Shown here: in pieces, positions 1 to 8,722 of the stretch
Layout of the letters: each line of letters opens with the position of its first letter
Position numbering within the stretch: the stretch's first letter is position 1
Assembly (NCBI GenBank): GCA_036498625.1
Contig: DASYFD010000186.1
Coordinates: forward strand, 1-10,839
Length of the DNA: 10,839 bases
Direction of reading: 5' to 3'
Source: VAZQ01 sp036498625
GTDB lineage: Bacteria; Pseudomonadota; Alphaproteobacteria; Rhizobiales; Xanthobacteraceae
Program-made: the position numbers and the translations under genes
The notes under the pieces: model-generated
Database searches by the model: none
What the model was told of the DNA's origin: nothing
What the model saw: the letters and a program-made list of their open reading frames with translations, nothing else

Positions 1-1
1 T

Positions 2-472
2 CCCGGCTTCGACGTGCCGGCGAACGTGCTGGTGTTCATCGCCAAGGCGGTCACCCACAACGGCCGCGATCTGGAAGGCGCGCTCAACCGCCTGCTGGCC
101 CACAGCAAGCTGACCAGCCAGCCGGTCACGCTCGAGATGGCCGAGCGCGAGGTGCGCGACCTGATCCGTCCGCAGGAACCCCGCCGGGTCAAGATCGAGG
201 AAATCCAGCGCGTGGTGGCGCGCCAATACAACGTCAGCCGCGCCGACCTGTTGTCGTCCCGCCGCACCGCCAATGTGGTGCGGCCGCGCCAGGTCGCCAT
301 GTACCTCGCCAAGACGCTGACCTTGCGCTCGTTGCCGGAGATCGGACGCCGCTTCGGGGGCCGCGACCACACTACGGTTCTGCATGCGGTGCGCAAGATC
401 GAGAACCTGGTGAACAACGACGTGTCGCTGGCCGAGGAGATCGAGCAGCTCAAGCGCCAGCTGCAGGACTAG
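2..472 (+). CDS. dnaA: Chromosomal replication initiator DnaA, C-terminal part (5' end outside window)
   Basis: DnaA is the AAA+ ATPase that binds DnaA boxes at oriC, melts the origin and loads the helicase. Only the last 156 residues are visible; the reading frame is open to the left edge, so the N-terminal domains and the Walker A and B motifs lie outside the window. The visible part starts in the end of AAA+ domain III, where the sensor II segment NGRDLEGAL (visible residues 20-28, arginine 22) is intact. It continues into DNA-binding domain IV, with the family signature GGRDHTTVLHA at visible residues 119-129. The protein ends with an acidic and basic helix and a TAG stop. A GTG at position 14 is an internal valine codon, not a start. 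dnaN follows on the same strand after 239 bases. Identification is by direct recognition of conserved motifs. Confidence 0.97.
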   Translation, partial: PGFDVPANVLVFIAKAVTHNGRDLEGALNRLLAHSKLTSQPVTLEMAEREVRDLIRPQEPRRVKIEEIQRVVARQYNVSRADLLSSRRTANVVRPRQVAMYLAKTLTLRSLPEIGRRFGGRDHTTVLHAVRKIENLVNNDVSLAEEIEQLKRQLQD

Positions 473-490
473 GACCGCGGGACGACCGGC

Positions 491-531
491 AGCCCTGGAG
501 CGCTTCCCCTTTTTGGGGGGCGCCCCGGGCT
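491..531 (+). other. Imperfect GC-rich hairpin just after dnaA (attenuator or weak terminator candidate)
   Basis: Two arms, 491-509 and 515-531, flank a TTTTT loop. The outer AGCCC/GGGCT pairs perfectly. After a bulged T come GG pairs, one A-C mismatch and a GCGC block, then G-T wobbles and four C-G pairs next to the loop. It begins 19 bases after the dnaA stop. No T-run follows the right arm, so it is not a classic intrinsic terminator. It could partly terminate dnaA transcripts, protect their 3' ends, or simply separate dnaA from dnaN. Confidence 0.4.
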
Positions 532-654
532 GCGCGCCGCCGGTGGGGCCACCTCCGCCGCACCGGCAGTTCCTCACGCGCGCCCGGCGGTGCCGAATCG
601 GCTGGAAAACCCCCTGGCCGGCAACCATCGCCCTTGCAGAATCCGTGGGCACAA

Positions 655-680
655 GCCACTTTCGTGGCCCCCTGAGGCCA
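655..680 (+). other. Two overlapping, mutually exclusive small hairpins upstream of dnaN
   Basis: GCCAC (655-659) pairs with GTGGC (664-668) around a TTTC loop. TGGCC (665-669) pairs with GGCCA (676-680) around CCCTGA. The two stems share bases 665-668, so only one can form at a time. They end 31 bases before the dnaN start. The rest of the 473-711 gap is GC-rich without a convincing promoter. The stems are only 5 bp, so chance is a real possibility. Confidence 0.25.
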
Positions 681-711
681 GCGAATTCAAGGGCGGCGGA
701 GCAGGGTCGAG

Positions 712-1830
712 ATGAAGGTCACGGTCGAACGGTCAGAGTTGCTGAGGTCGCTGGGCCACGTCCATCGCGTGGTGGAGCGGCGCAATACCATCCCCATCCT
801 GGCCAATGTGCTGATCCGCGCCGATGGCACGGCCCTGGCCCTGAAGGCCACCGACCTCGACCTCGAGGTGATCGAGACGATCGCCGCCGAGGCCGGTCCC
901 GGCGGCTCGACCACGGTGCCGGCCCACATGTTCCACGACATCGTGCGCAAGCTGCCGGAAGGGTCGCAGATCGTGCTCGAAGCCTCCGGCGACCGCGCAG
1001 TGCTGTCGATCCGTGCCGGCCGCTCGCGCTTCACCCTTCAGACCTTGCCGGAGAGCGACTTCCCGGATCTGGCGGCAGGCGAGATGAGCCACAGCTTCAA
1101 GCTGGCGGCAGGCGATCTCAAGCGCCTGATCGACAAGACCCAGTTCGCGATCTCGACCGAGGAAACCCGTTATTATCTCAACGGCATCTATTTCCACACC
1201 GCCGGCACTGCCGCGGCACCGACTCTGCGGGCGGTGGCGACCGACGGGCATCGGCTCGCCCAGCTCGATCTGCCGCTGCCCGAAGGCGCCGGCGGCATGC
1301 CGGGCATCATCGTGCCGCGCAAGACCGTCGGCGAGGTGCTGCGCCTGATCGAGGACGGCAGCGGCGAGGTCCTGGTCGAGCTCTCCCAGGGCAAGATCAG
1401 GTTCACGCTGGCGAGCGTGGTGCTGACCTCCAAGCTCATCGACGGCACGTTTCCGGATTACGCCCGGGTCATCCCGGTCGGCAACGACAAGGAGCTGGTG
1501 GTCGACAAGAAAGAGTTCGAGCAGGCAGTCGACCGGGTCTCCACCGTGTCGAGCGAGCGCGGCCGTGCCGTCAAGCTCTCGCTCACCAATGGCAAGCTGA
1601 TGCTTTCGGTCACCAATCCGGATTCCGGCAGCGCCGCCGAGGAGGTCGAGGTCGAGTACGGTTCCGAGCCGCTCGATATCGGCTTCAACTCGCGCTATCT
1701 GCTCGATATCGCGGCCCAGATCGAAGGCGAGTCGGCGGTGCTCAAGCTCGCCGATCCGGGCTCGCCGACCCTGATCCAGGATCGCGACGCCAAAGGGGCG
1801 CTCTACGTGCTGATGCCGATGCGGGTGTAG
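712..1830 (+). CDS. dnaN: DNA polymerase III beta sliding clamp DnaN
   Basis: DnaN forms the ring-shaped homodimer that encircles DNA and tethers Pol III and many repair proteins to it. The 372-residue length is normal for the family, which has three similar domains of about 120 residues each. The N-terminus (MKVTVERSELLRSLGHVHRV, then VVERRNTIPILANVL) and the C-terminus (YVLMPMRV) are highly characteristic of alphaproteobacterial clamps. The C-terminal MPMRV segment is part of the hydrophobic pocket region that binds clamp-interacting peptides. The ATG start at 712 is supported by this N-terminal match and by a GGAG at 698-701, 10 bases upstream. recF follows after 70 bases. The TAG stop lies inside the left end of a palindromic repeat (1826-1892). 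No truncation or frameshift was seen. Confidence 0.98.
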   Translation: MKVTVERSELLRSLGHVHRVVERRNTIPILANVLIRADGTALALKATDLDLEVIETIAAEAGPGGSTTVPAHMFHDIVRKLPEGSQIVLEASGDRAVLSIRAGRSRFTLQTLPESDFPDLAAGEMSHSFKLAAGDLKRLIDKTQFAISTEETRYYLNGIYFHTAGTAAAPTLRAVATDGHRLAQLDLPLPEGAGGMPGIIVPRKTVGEVLRLIEDGSGEVLVELSQGKIRFTLASVVLTSKLIDGTFPDYARVIPVGNDKELVVDKKEFEQAVDRVSTVSSERGRAVKLSLTNGKLMLSVTNPDSGSAAEEVEVEYGSEPLDIGFNSRYLLDIAAQIEGESAVLKLADPGSPTLIQDRDAKGALYVLMPMRV

Positions 1831-1892
1831 CCGGGAAGCTGGATTTGCCGGCGCCCGTTCCCGGATTTCGCTGGCGCTCCATCCGGGCTACA
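1826..1892. repeat. REP-like palindromic element between dnaN and recF
   Basis: The ends form a perfect 7-bp inverted repeat: TGTAGCC at 1826-1832 and GGCTACA at 1886-1892. Inside the right half, CCCGGAT (1860-1866) pairs with ATCCGGG (1881-1887) around a 14-base loop containing CGCTGGCG. Inside the left half, GCCGG (1830-1834) faces CCGGC (1848-1852). Read on the minus strand, the right half begins TGTAGCCCGGATGGAGCG, closely resembling dispersed palindromes that I know as very frequent in Bradyrhizobium and relatives. The element fills almost the whole gap and overlaps the dnaN stop codon. It could stabilise dnaN mRNA or tune read-through into recF. No other copy was noticed in this window. 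Confidence 0.6.
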
Positions 1893-1900
1893 GGTCGGCC

Positions 1901-3046
1901 ATGAGCGCCGCCCGCATTCGCCGCCTGACCCTGAGCAATTTCCGCAGCTACCGCGCGGCCCAGATCGAGCTCGGGGCCGGGCCGATCGTGCTGGTCGGCC
2001 CCAATGGCGCCGGCAAGACCAATTTGATCGAGGCGATCTCGTTCCTGGCGCCCGGCCGGGGCCTGCGCCGCGCCACCCTCGACGAGGTCGCGTTCCAGGA
2101 GGGTAACCGCTCCTGGGCGGTGGCCGCCGAGGTCGATGGCGCGCTCGGGCTCGCCACCTTGGGCACCGGAATCGAGGCGCCCGCCACGCCGGACACGGCA
2201 CTTTCGCGCAAATGCCGGATCGACCGCGAGCCCGCGCTGTCGGTGGCAGCGCTCTCCGATCATGTGCGGATCATCTGGCTGGTGCCGGCGATGGACGGGA
2301 TGTTCTCAGGGCCAGCCTCCGAGCGCCGCCGTTTTCTCGACCGCCTGGCACTGGCGGTGGATGCCGAGCATTCGGGCCGGGTCTCCGCTCTCGAGCGCGC
2401 GCTGCGCTCCCGCAACCGGCTCTTGGAGGAGTCGCGCCCGGACCCGCACTGGCTCGACGCGATCGAGCACGAGACCGCCGAGGTCGCGGTCGCGGTCGCG
2501 GGGCAGCGGGCCGAGACGGTGGCGCGGCTGCAGCAGGTGCTCGCGGCGCGCGATGATCCGGGCTCGGTCTTTCCGGCGAGCGAGATCGCGCTCAAAGGCT
2601 GGATTGAGGAGCTCATCCGGCAGCGGCCGGCGCTCGAGGTGGAGGACCACTACCGGGCGGTGCTCAGGGACAACCGCGCGCGCGACGCCGCCGCCGGCCG
2701 GACGCTTGATGGACCCCATCTCACCGATCTGGCCGTCACCCATGCCCGCAAGCGCATCCCGGCGGCGGATGCATCGACCGGCGAGCAGAAGGCGCTCCTC
2801 ATCGGCCTTGTCCTGGCGCATGCGAGCCTGCTTGCCGAGATGTCCGGCTTTGCCCCGATCCTGCTGCTCGATGAAGTGGTCGCCCATCTCGATCCGGCCC
2901 GCCGCACCGCGCTCTACAACGAGCTCGAGCAGCTCGGCGCCCAGGTCTGGATGACCGGCGCCGATCCGGCGGCTTTCACCGAGATCGAGGCGCGGGCGCA
3001 GGTTTTCGAGGTTTCGCCTGGCCGCGTCGCGCGCAAGCCCGGCTGA
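1901..3046 (+). CDS. recF: DNA replication and repair protein RecF
   Basis: RecF is a cytoplasmic SMC/ABC-type ATPase that, with RecO and RecR, directs RecA loading at single-strand gaps and stalled forks. The protein has 381 residues, normal for the family. The start MSAARIRRLTLSNFRSYR matches the conserved RecF N-terminus. Walker A is GPNGAGKT at residues 33-40. The ABC signature-like segment STGEQKA lies at residues 292-298. Walker B is LLLDEV at 321-326 (D324, E325), followed by VAHLDPARR, a D-loop-like segment. The ATG start is preceded by a weak AGG at 1892-1894, six bases upstream, at the end of the REP-like element. A GTCGCG triplet repeat at 2483-2500 encodes VAVAVA and stays in frame. 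recF probably shares a transcript with dnaN. It converges on the unknown minus-strand gene, with only 19 bases between their stop codons. Confidence 0.97.
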   Translation: MSAARIRRLTLSNFRSYRAAQIELGAGPIVLVGPNGAGKTNLIEAISFLAPGRGLRRATLDEVAFQEGNRSWAVAAEVDGALGLATLGTGIEAPATPDTALSRKCRIDREPALSVAALSDHVRIIWLVPAMDGMFSGPASERRRFLDRLALAVDAEHSGRVSALERALRSRNRLLEESRPDPHWLDAIEHETAEVAVAVAGQRAETVARLQQVLAARDDPGSVFPASEIALKGWIEELIRQRPALEVEDHYRAVLRDNRARDAAAGRTLDGPHLTDLAVTHARKRIPAADASTGEQKALLIGLVLAHASLLAEMSGFAPILLLDEVVAHLDPARRTALYNELEQLGAQVWMTGADPAAFTEIEARAQVFEVSPGRVARKPG

Positions 3047-3065
3047 TGCTTGATGGCTGAAAGCG

Positions 3066-3689
3066 CTATCGCTTCTTGCGCCGCATATCCTTCATCCGCT
3101 TCCGCAGCTCCGGCCGATGGCGATCGAGCGCGCGCGTGATCTTGGCGGCATCGATCCCCTTGGGCACTTTGCCCTTTGCGACGCAATCCGCCATCCGCTG
3201 CATGAGATCGAAATCGTGCTCGTCGCGATAGGGCTTGAGGTCGAGATCGGCCGGCACTTTCGTGAGCCGCTCGTCGCCGATGGTCTTGACGTGCTTCTGC
3301 ATGAAGCGATCGTAGTCGCTCCAGCGGATGCCGGCGGCACGCACGGCCGCCTCCTCGGCCCGGGTGGCGATCTGGTGTGCATGCAGATAGTGCAGATCGA
3401 GCTGGTCGATGAGCGTCTTCTCGACCTCCTCATGCAGAATGAGAAAGCGGTCGGTATCGATCTCGCGGCCGCGGAATTTCATCAGCTTGGGCATATGCCG
3501 ATCGATATAGATGGTCTTGCCGTCCTGGCTGTAGCCGGCCAGGTATGGGATGTCATGGGCGCGATCGAGCTTCCCAACCCGCCGCACGATCGCATCGAGC
3601 GCACGGTCGAGCATCAGGCTCGAGATGAACCATTCGGGTATCCTGAGCTTCTTGTGGGGGGCTTCCGGGTGACAAAAGTCGAGCGGCAT
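3066..3689 (-). CDS. Conserved-looking protein of unknown function with a His/Glu cluster
   Basis: I do not recognise a named family. The predicted product has 207 residues, starts MPLDFCHPEAPHKK and ends in a very basic tail (KRMKDMRRKKR). There is no signal peptide or membrane segment, so it should be cytoplasmic. The centre is rich in possible metal ligands: HEEVE at residues 86-90, then HYLHAH at 100-105, followed by E112 and E113. This loosely recalls zincin-like sites but lacks a strict HExxH, so metal binding is only an inference. I chose ATG at 3689 because GGAG lies 8 bases upstream; a GTG at 3707 would add six residues but has a purine-rich stretch too close to it. The gene sits between recF and gyrB in opposite orientation, so it must have its own promoter, probably within 3690-3860. 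A TTGACG -35-like box is visible on the minus strand at 3799-3804, but no convincing -10 accompanies it. Confidence 0.82.
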   Translation of the reverse strand: MPLDFCHPEAPHKKLRIPEWFISSLMLDRALDAIVRRVGKLDRAHDIPYLAGYSQDGKTIYIDRHMPKLMKFRGREIDTDRFLILHEEVEKTLIDQLDLHYLHAHQIATRAEEAAVRAAGIRWSDYDRFMQKHVKTIGDERLTKVPADLDLKPYRDEHDFDLMQRMADCVAKGKVPKGIDAAKITRALDRHRPELRKRMKDMRRKKR

Positions 3690-3727
3690 CGCGGCGTCTC
3701 CGTTCACGTCTCCCCGAGCGCGCGAAT

Positions 3728-3765
3728 CACCGGCCGGGAGGCCTCAATCTAGCCTGCCGGCCGTG
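3728..3765. other. Strong inverted repeat in the divergent region upstream of gyrB
   Basis: Arms 3731-3742 (CGGCCGGGAGGC) and 3752-3763 (GCCTGCCGGCCG) pair over 12 positions with one mismatch around a 9-base loop. CAC/GTG extends the stem further if one C is bulged. Directly next to it, CCCGAA (3766-3771) pairs with TTCGGG (3781-3786). A T6 run follows only at 3805-3810, too far away for a standard intrinsic terminator of + strand transcripts. On the minus strand this stem would fall in the leader of the unknown gene if transcription starts upstream of it. It could be a transcription barrier, an mRNA structure or a protein-binding site. Confidence 0.5.
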
Positions 3766-3824
3766 CCCGAATCCTGCCGTTTCGGGGGCCTTCCGGGACG
3801 TCAATTTTTTGCCGCGGTCGGGCT

Positions 3825-3853
3825 TTGAAATCGCTGCCGAATCAACATATTAA
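3825..3853 (+). promoter_or_regulatory. Candidate housekeeping promoter for gyrB
   Basis: TTGAAA (3825-3830) and TATTAA (3848-3853) are separated by exactly 17 bases and match 5 of 6 and 4 of 6 positions of the sigma-70 consensus. Transcription would begin near 3860, giving a leader of about 88 bases before the gyrB ATG. The stretch is locally AT-rich in a GC-rich background. A weak stem at 3866-3881 (AGGCC pairing with GGCCT, with one bulged A) is followed by TCTTTTT, recalling a leaky terminator in the leader. Start-site mapping would decide. Confidence 0.42.
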
Positions 3854-3947
3854 GGGGGGTCATTTAGGCCTGTACGGACCTTCTTTTTCATGTCACATCA
3901 ACGGGGTCGAATCCGATCCCTCGCACCACCTTTGAAAGTTCTCCGCA

Positions 3948-6365
<2,418 letters not shown>

Positions 6366-6392
6366 CGGCGCGGCAGTCGCGTCCGCCTTCGC

Positions 6393-7706
6393 TCATCGCC
6401 CGTTCGCCCAACTCGACGCCCGGCGGCGGTTCGCATCGGTCGCCTGCCAATAGCTCTCCCAGTCCGCGCTCGGACCGATGCCGTCGATGGCAGCCGGCCC
6501 GGTCATGGCGGCCGCGGCCGCATCATCCAGCAGCATCGGCGGACGGCCGCCGGAGCCCGCCGCCTCGATCGCGCTCCGCAGCAGGCGCCGATAGGCGCTG
6601 ATCGCCCTGTCGGATTGGCCGAGATGCTCCCGGGTGCGGTCCTGGATCGGACCCATGGACTCGCAGGCCCACTGGTCATGTACGTTGATGTCGGCCCCCA
6701 TGCCGGTGAACGTCGCGTGCGCCTGCTCGTGCGGATCGAAGCCGTATTGGTTGCTCTTGTTCTTGCGCGGGATGTAATCGGGCAGCGCGTAGAGCTCCTG
6801 CCGCTGGCGGCGCATCTCGTCCCTGTCCACCGGCGCCCCGAAGCTGGTGAAGATCGCGTACCAGTAATGCCTGGTATCGTCGATCGGCACATGCCATTGC
6901 GAGATCGTCATCTCGCTGCTCATGGGAATGACGAAGGCGTTGGGAAACACCAGGTTGGTGACCCGCACATGGGTATGTGCCTCGCTGATGCGGCGCAGCG
7001 TCACCACCCGCAAGCCGTAATCGGTCGGCTCGACCTCGATGCGCGGGCGCGGAAACTCGCGCATGATCCGCGTCATCGGCATGTCGGAATCGATCGAGCG
7101 GTCGCGGAACAGCTTGCCGTAGCCTTGCGATGAATCCTCGTCGTGGAAGAAGCGATGCAGGAACGAGGTATGGGCGGGATCGATGCCGACCTCGAGCGAC
7201 TGCAGCCAGTTGCAGTCGATCAGGCCCTTGAACGAAAAGGTGTGACTTGCGGGCGCGGTGAAGCAATCGAACTGCGGGAAAGCGGGCGGCTCGCCCGGAC
7301 CCAGATAGGCGAACAGGATGCCGCTTCGCTCCACCACCGGATAGGCGGTCTGGCGGATGTTCTGGCAGAGCACGCTGCCGTCGGGCTCGGCCGGGGTCTC
7401 CAGGCAGCGGCCGTGGACATCGAACAGCCAGCCGTGGAACGCGCAACGAAGGCCGCCGTCCTCCAGCCGGCCGAACGCGAGATCGGTGCCGCGATGCGGA
7501 CAGGCGCGCGCCAGCAATCCGTAGCGGCCCTGCGGGTCGCGGAAGACGACCAGATCCTCGCCCAGGAGCCGCACCGACTTGACCGGCCGGTTGCCGGCGA
7601 GCTCATCGGCGAGCGCAGCCGGCTGCCAGTAGCGGCGCATCAGCTGGCCGGCGGGCGTGCCGGGACCTATCCGGGTGATCAGGTCGTTCTGCTCAATGCT
7701 CAGCAT
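6393..7706 (-). CDS. Rieske [2Fe-2S] non-haem iron oxygenase, phthalate dioxygenase-like alpha subunit
   Basis: Enzymes of this family use a Rieske cluster and a mononuclear iron to oxidise aromatic rings or demethylate aromatic ethers and amines. The 437-residue protein carries the Rieske ligands CPH at 69-71 and CAFH at 88-91 (C-x-H, 16 residues, C-x2-H). The catalytic domain has NWLQSLEVGIDPAHTSFLH, giving D176, H179 and H184 in the D-x2-H-x4-H iron motif. The later segment ESMGPIQDRTREHLGQSD (349-366) is typical of the phthalate 4,5-dioxygenase-like branch; the third carboxylate ligand probably lies around 344-367. I chose ATG at 7706 because MLSIEQNDLITRIGPGTP matches the usual start; an upstream GTG at 7754 would add 16 atypical residues. 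No reductase or ferredoxin gene is adjacent, so electrons must come from a partner encoded elsewhere. It lies 64 bases downstream of the MBL gene and is probably co-transcribed with it. The substrate cannot be told from the sequence. Confidence 0.9.
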   Translation of the reverse strand: MLSIEQNDLITRIGPGTPAGQLMRRYWQPAALADELAGNRPVKSVRLLGEDLVVFRDPQGRYGLLARACPHRGTDLAFGRLEDGGLRCAFHGWLFDVHGRCLETPAEPDGSVLCQNIRQTAYPVVERSGILFAYLGPGEPPAFPQFDCFTAPASHTFSFKGLIDCNWLQSLEVGIDPAHTSFLHRFFHDEDSSQGYGKLFRDRSIDSDMPMTRIMREFPRPRIEVEPTDYGLRVVTLRRISEAHTHVRVTNLVFPNAFVIPMSSEMTISQWHVPIDDTRHYWYAIFTSFGAPVDRDEMRRQRQELYALPDYIPRKNKSNQYGFDPHEQAHATFTGMGADINVHDQWACESMGPIQDRTREHLGQSDRAISAYRRLLRSAIEAAGSGGRPPMLLDDAAAAAMTGPAAIDGIGPSADWESYWQATDANRRRASSWANGR

Positions 7707-7770
7707 CAATCGTCTTTGCGTGGACGCATGTTCGGACGGAAAGCCAGATTCCACTCTTCCCGAAAATGCT

Positions 7771-8622
7771 TCAGTACCCCGGCAGCACCAGCACTTTCGG
7801 CTTGGCCGGCAGCGTGGTCTTGGAGATCACCACCGAGGTGACCCGGCTCGCCTCCACCTCGAAATCCTTCCGCATGCGGTCGAGGAAGCGGCTGAGCGTG
7901 AAGCTTGAGAAATAATGCATCGGGATGATCAGCGGCGCCTTGAGCGAATGCAGGACCTCGACCATGCCGTCGAGATCGAGAGTCAGGTTGCCGTCGACCG
8001 CCGCCATGACGGCGTCGATGCGCCCGATCTCGTTGAGCTGCTGCTGATTGAGGGTGTGGTGGAGATGCCCGAGATGGGCGATGCACATGTTGGCGATCTC
8101 GAACACGAAGATCGAGTTGCCGTTGCGCTCGGTGCCGCCGGCCCAATTGCGAATATTGGTGGGGACGTTGCGCACCCGCACGTCCTTCACCGTAATGTCA
8201 TGGCGCGCCGGCTCGCTCTCGCTCCTGCCCCAGCCGCGCAGCACGTATTTGATCGCCGGATCCGGATGGTCCGAGTAGTGGGTATCGTGGGCATGGTTCA
8301 TGGTGGCGATGTCGGGCACCCCTGGCGGCCGGACATAGTCATTGTAGTCGGTCGCGATCCGCACCTGTTGCGGGCTTTCGATCAGAAAGGTCGAATGGCC
8401 CGAATAGGTGATGCGCACCTGGTCGGGATTGAGAGCGGCGAGCCGCAGCGCGGCCGGCATGACGCGCGGTTCGTCCGAGGCGACGAGGCCCGGACAGTTC
8501 TCGGTCATCTCCGGCTTGGTGGGCGCGGGCGTTTGCGCCGGCGCGGGGCGCAGGTAGGGCAGCAAAAGGAGGGAGCCGACTGCCGCCAGCACTGCTGCGA
8601 AACGACGGGCATGAATCGCCAT
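7771..8622 (-). CDS. Exported metallo-beta-lactamase-fold hydrolase (UlaG/COG2220-like)
   Basis: The 283-residue protein begins with a typical Sec signal peptide: positive MAIHARR, a hydrophobic core at about 8-22 and an APAQ site near residue 30. There is no lipobox cysteine, so it should be a soluble periplasmic or secreted protein. The mature part follows the MBL plan: ITYSGHSTFLIE (71-82), a His/Asp-rich motif NHAHDTHYSDH (109-119), CIAHLGHLHH (180-189), D210 in AAVDGN and a late histidine in IIPMHYF (H236). The spacing of the first motif differs from the usual HxHxDH. Its reaction is unknown; relatives include lactonases, phosphodiesterases and other hydrolases. The ATG start is well supported by AAGGAG seven bases upstream. 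An extended -10 promoter (8656-8664) lies just upstream of a short leader. The Rieske oxygenase follows on the same strand, suggesting a two-gene unit, but a shared pathway is only inference. Confidence 0.85.
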   Translation of the reverse strand: MAIHARRFAAVLAAVGSLLLLPYLRPAPAQTPAPTKPEMTENCPGLVASDEPRVMPAALRLAALNPDQVRITYSGHSTFLIESPQQVRIATDYNDYVRPPGVPDIATMNHAHDTHYSDHPDPAIKYVLRGWGRSESEPARHDITVKDVRVRNVPTNIRNWAGGTERNGNSIFVFEIANMCIAHLGHLHHTLNQQQLNEIGRIDAVMAAVDGNLTLDLDGMVEVLHSLKAPLIIPMHYFSSFTLSRFLDRMRKDFEVEASRVTSVVISKTTLPAKPKVLVLPGY

Positions 8623-8655
8623 GTCACCACTCCTTCTGCAGGTGGCCCCGGGGAC

Positions 8656-8686
8656 ATGATAGCAGAATAGCGAAAACGATTGGCAG
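8656..8686 (-). promoter_or_regulatory. Candidate extended -10 promoter for the MBL-Rieske unit
   Basis: On the minus strand TGCTATCAT (8656-8664) is a good extended -10 element: TGn followed by TATCAT, 5 of 6 matches to TATAAT. A weak -35, CTGCCA at 8681-8686, sits 19 bases upstream, which an extended -10 can tolerate. Transcription would start near 8649, at a CCCCGGGG palindrome (8646-8653), giving a leader of about 26 bases that carries the AAGGAG ribosome-binding site of the MBL gene. Confidence 0.45.
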
Positions 8687-8722
8687 CCACGCCGCGGAAT
8701 GTTGAATGCGACGGAAAGCGTC

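Noticed and set aside
513..1904. + strand frame overlapping the dnaA-dnaN gap and dnaN
   Set aside because: Its residues are an Arg/Ala/Gly-rich out-of-frame reading of dnaN, with no ribosome-binding site or motif.
2483..2500. GTCGCG repeated three times within recF
   Set aside because: It is a short in-frame repeat coding VAVAVA in an otherwise normal RecF and is expected in GC-rich codon usage.
3061..3074. AAGCG-CTAT-CGCTT as a bidirectional terminator between recF and the unknown gene
   Set aside because: The stem has only 5 bp, overlaps the stop codon of the minus-strand gene, and has no T-run on either side.
3690..3707. Upstream GTG start (3707) for the unknown gene
   Set aside because: Its purine-rich stretch is only 2-3 bases away, whereas ATG 3689 has GGAG at a good 8-base spacing.
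3799..3804. Minus-strand TTGACG as a full promoter for the unknown gene
   Set aside because: No reasonable -10 hexamer is found 16-19 bases downstream, so only a -35-like box is present.
7707..7754. Upstream GTG start for the Rieske oxygenase
   Set aside because: The extra 16 residues do not resemble the family N-terminus, which begins naturally at ATG 7706.
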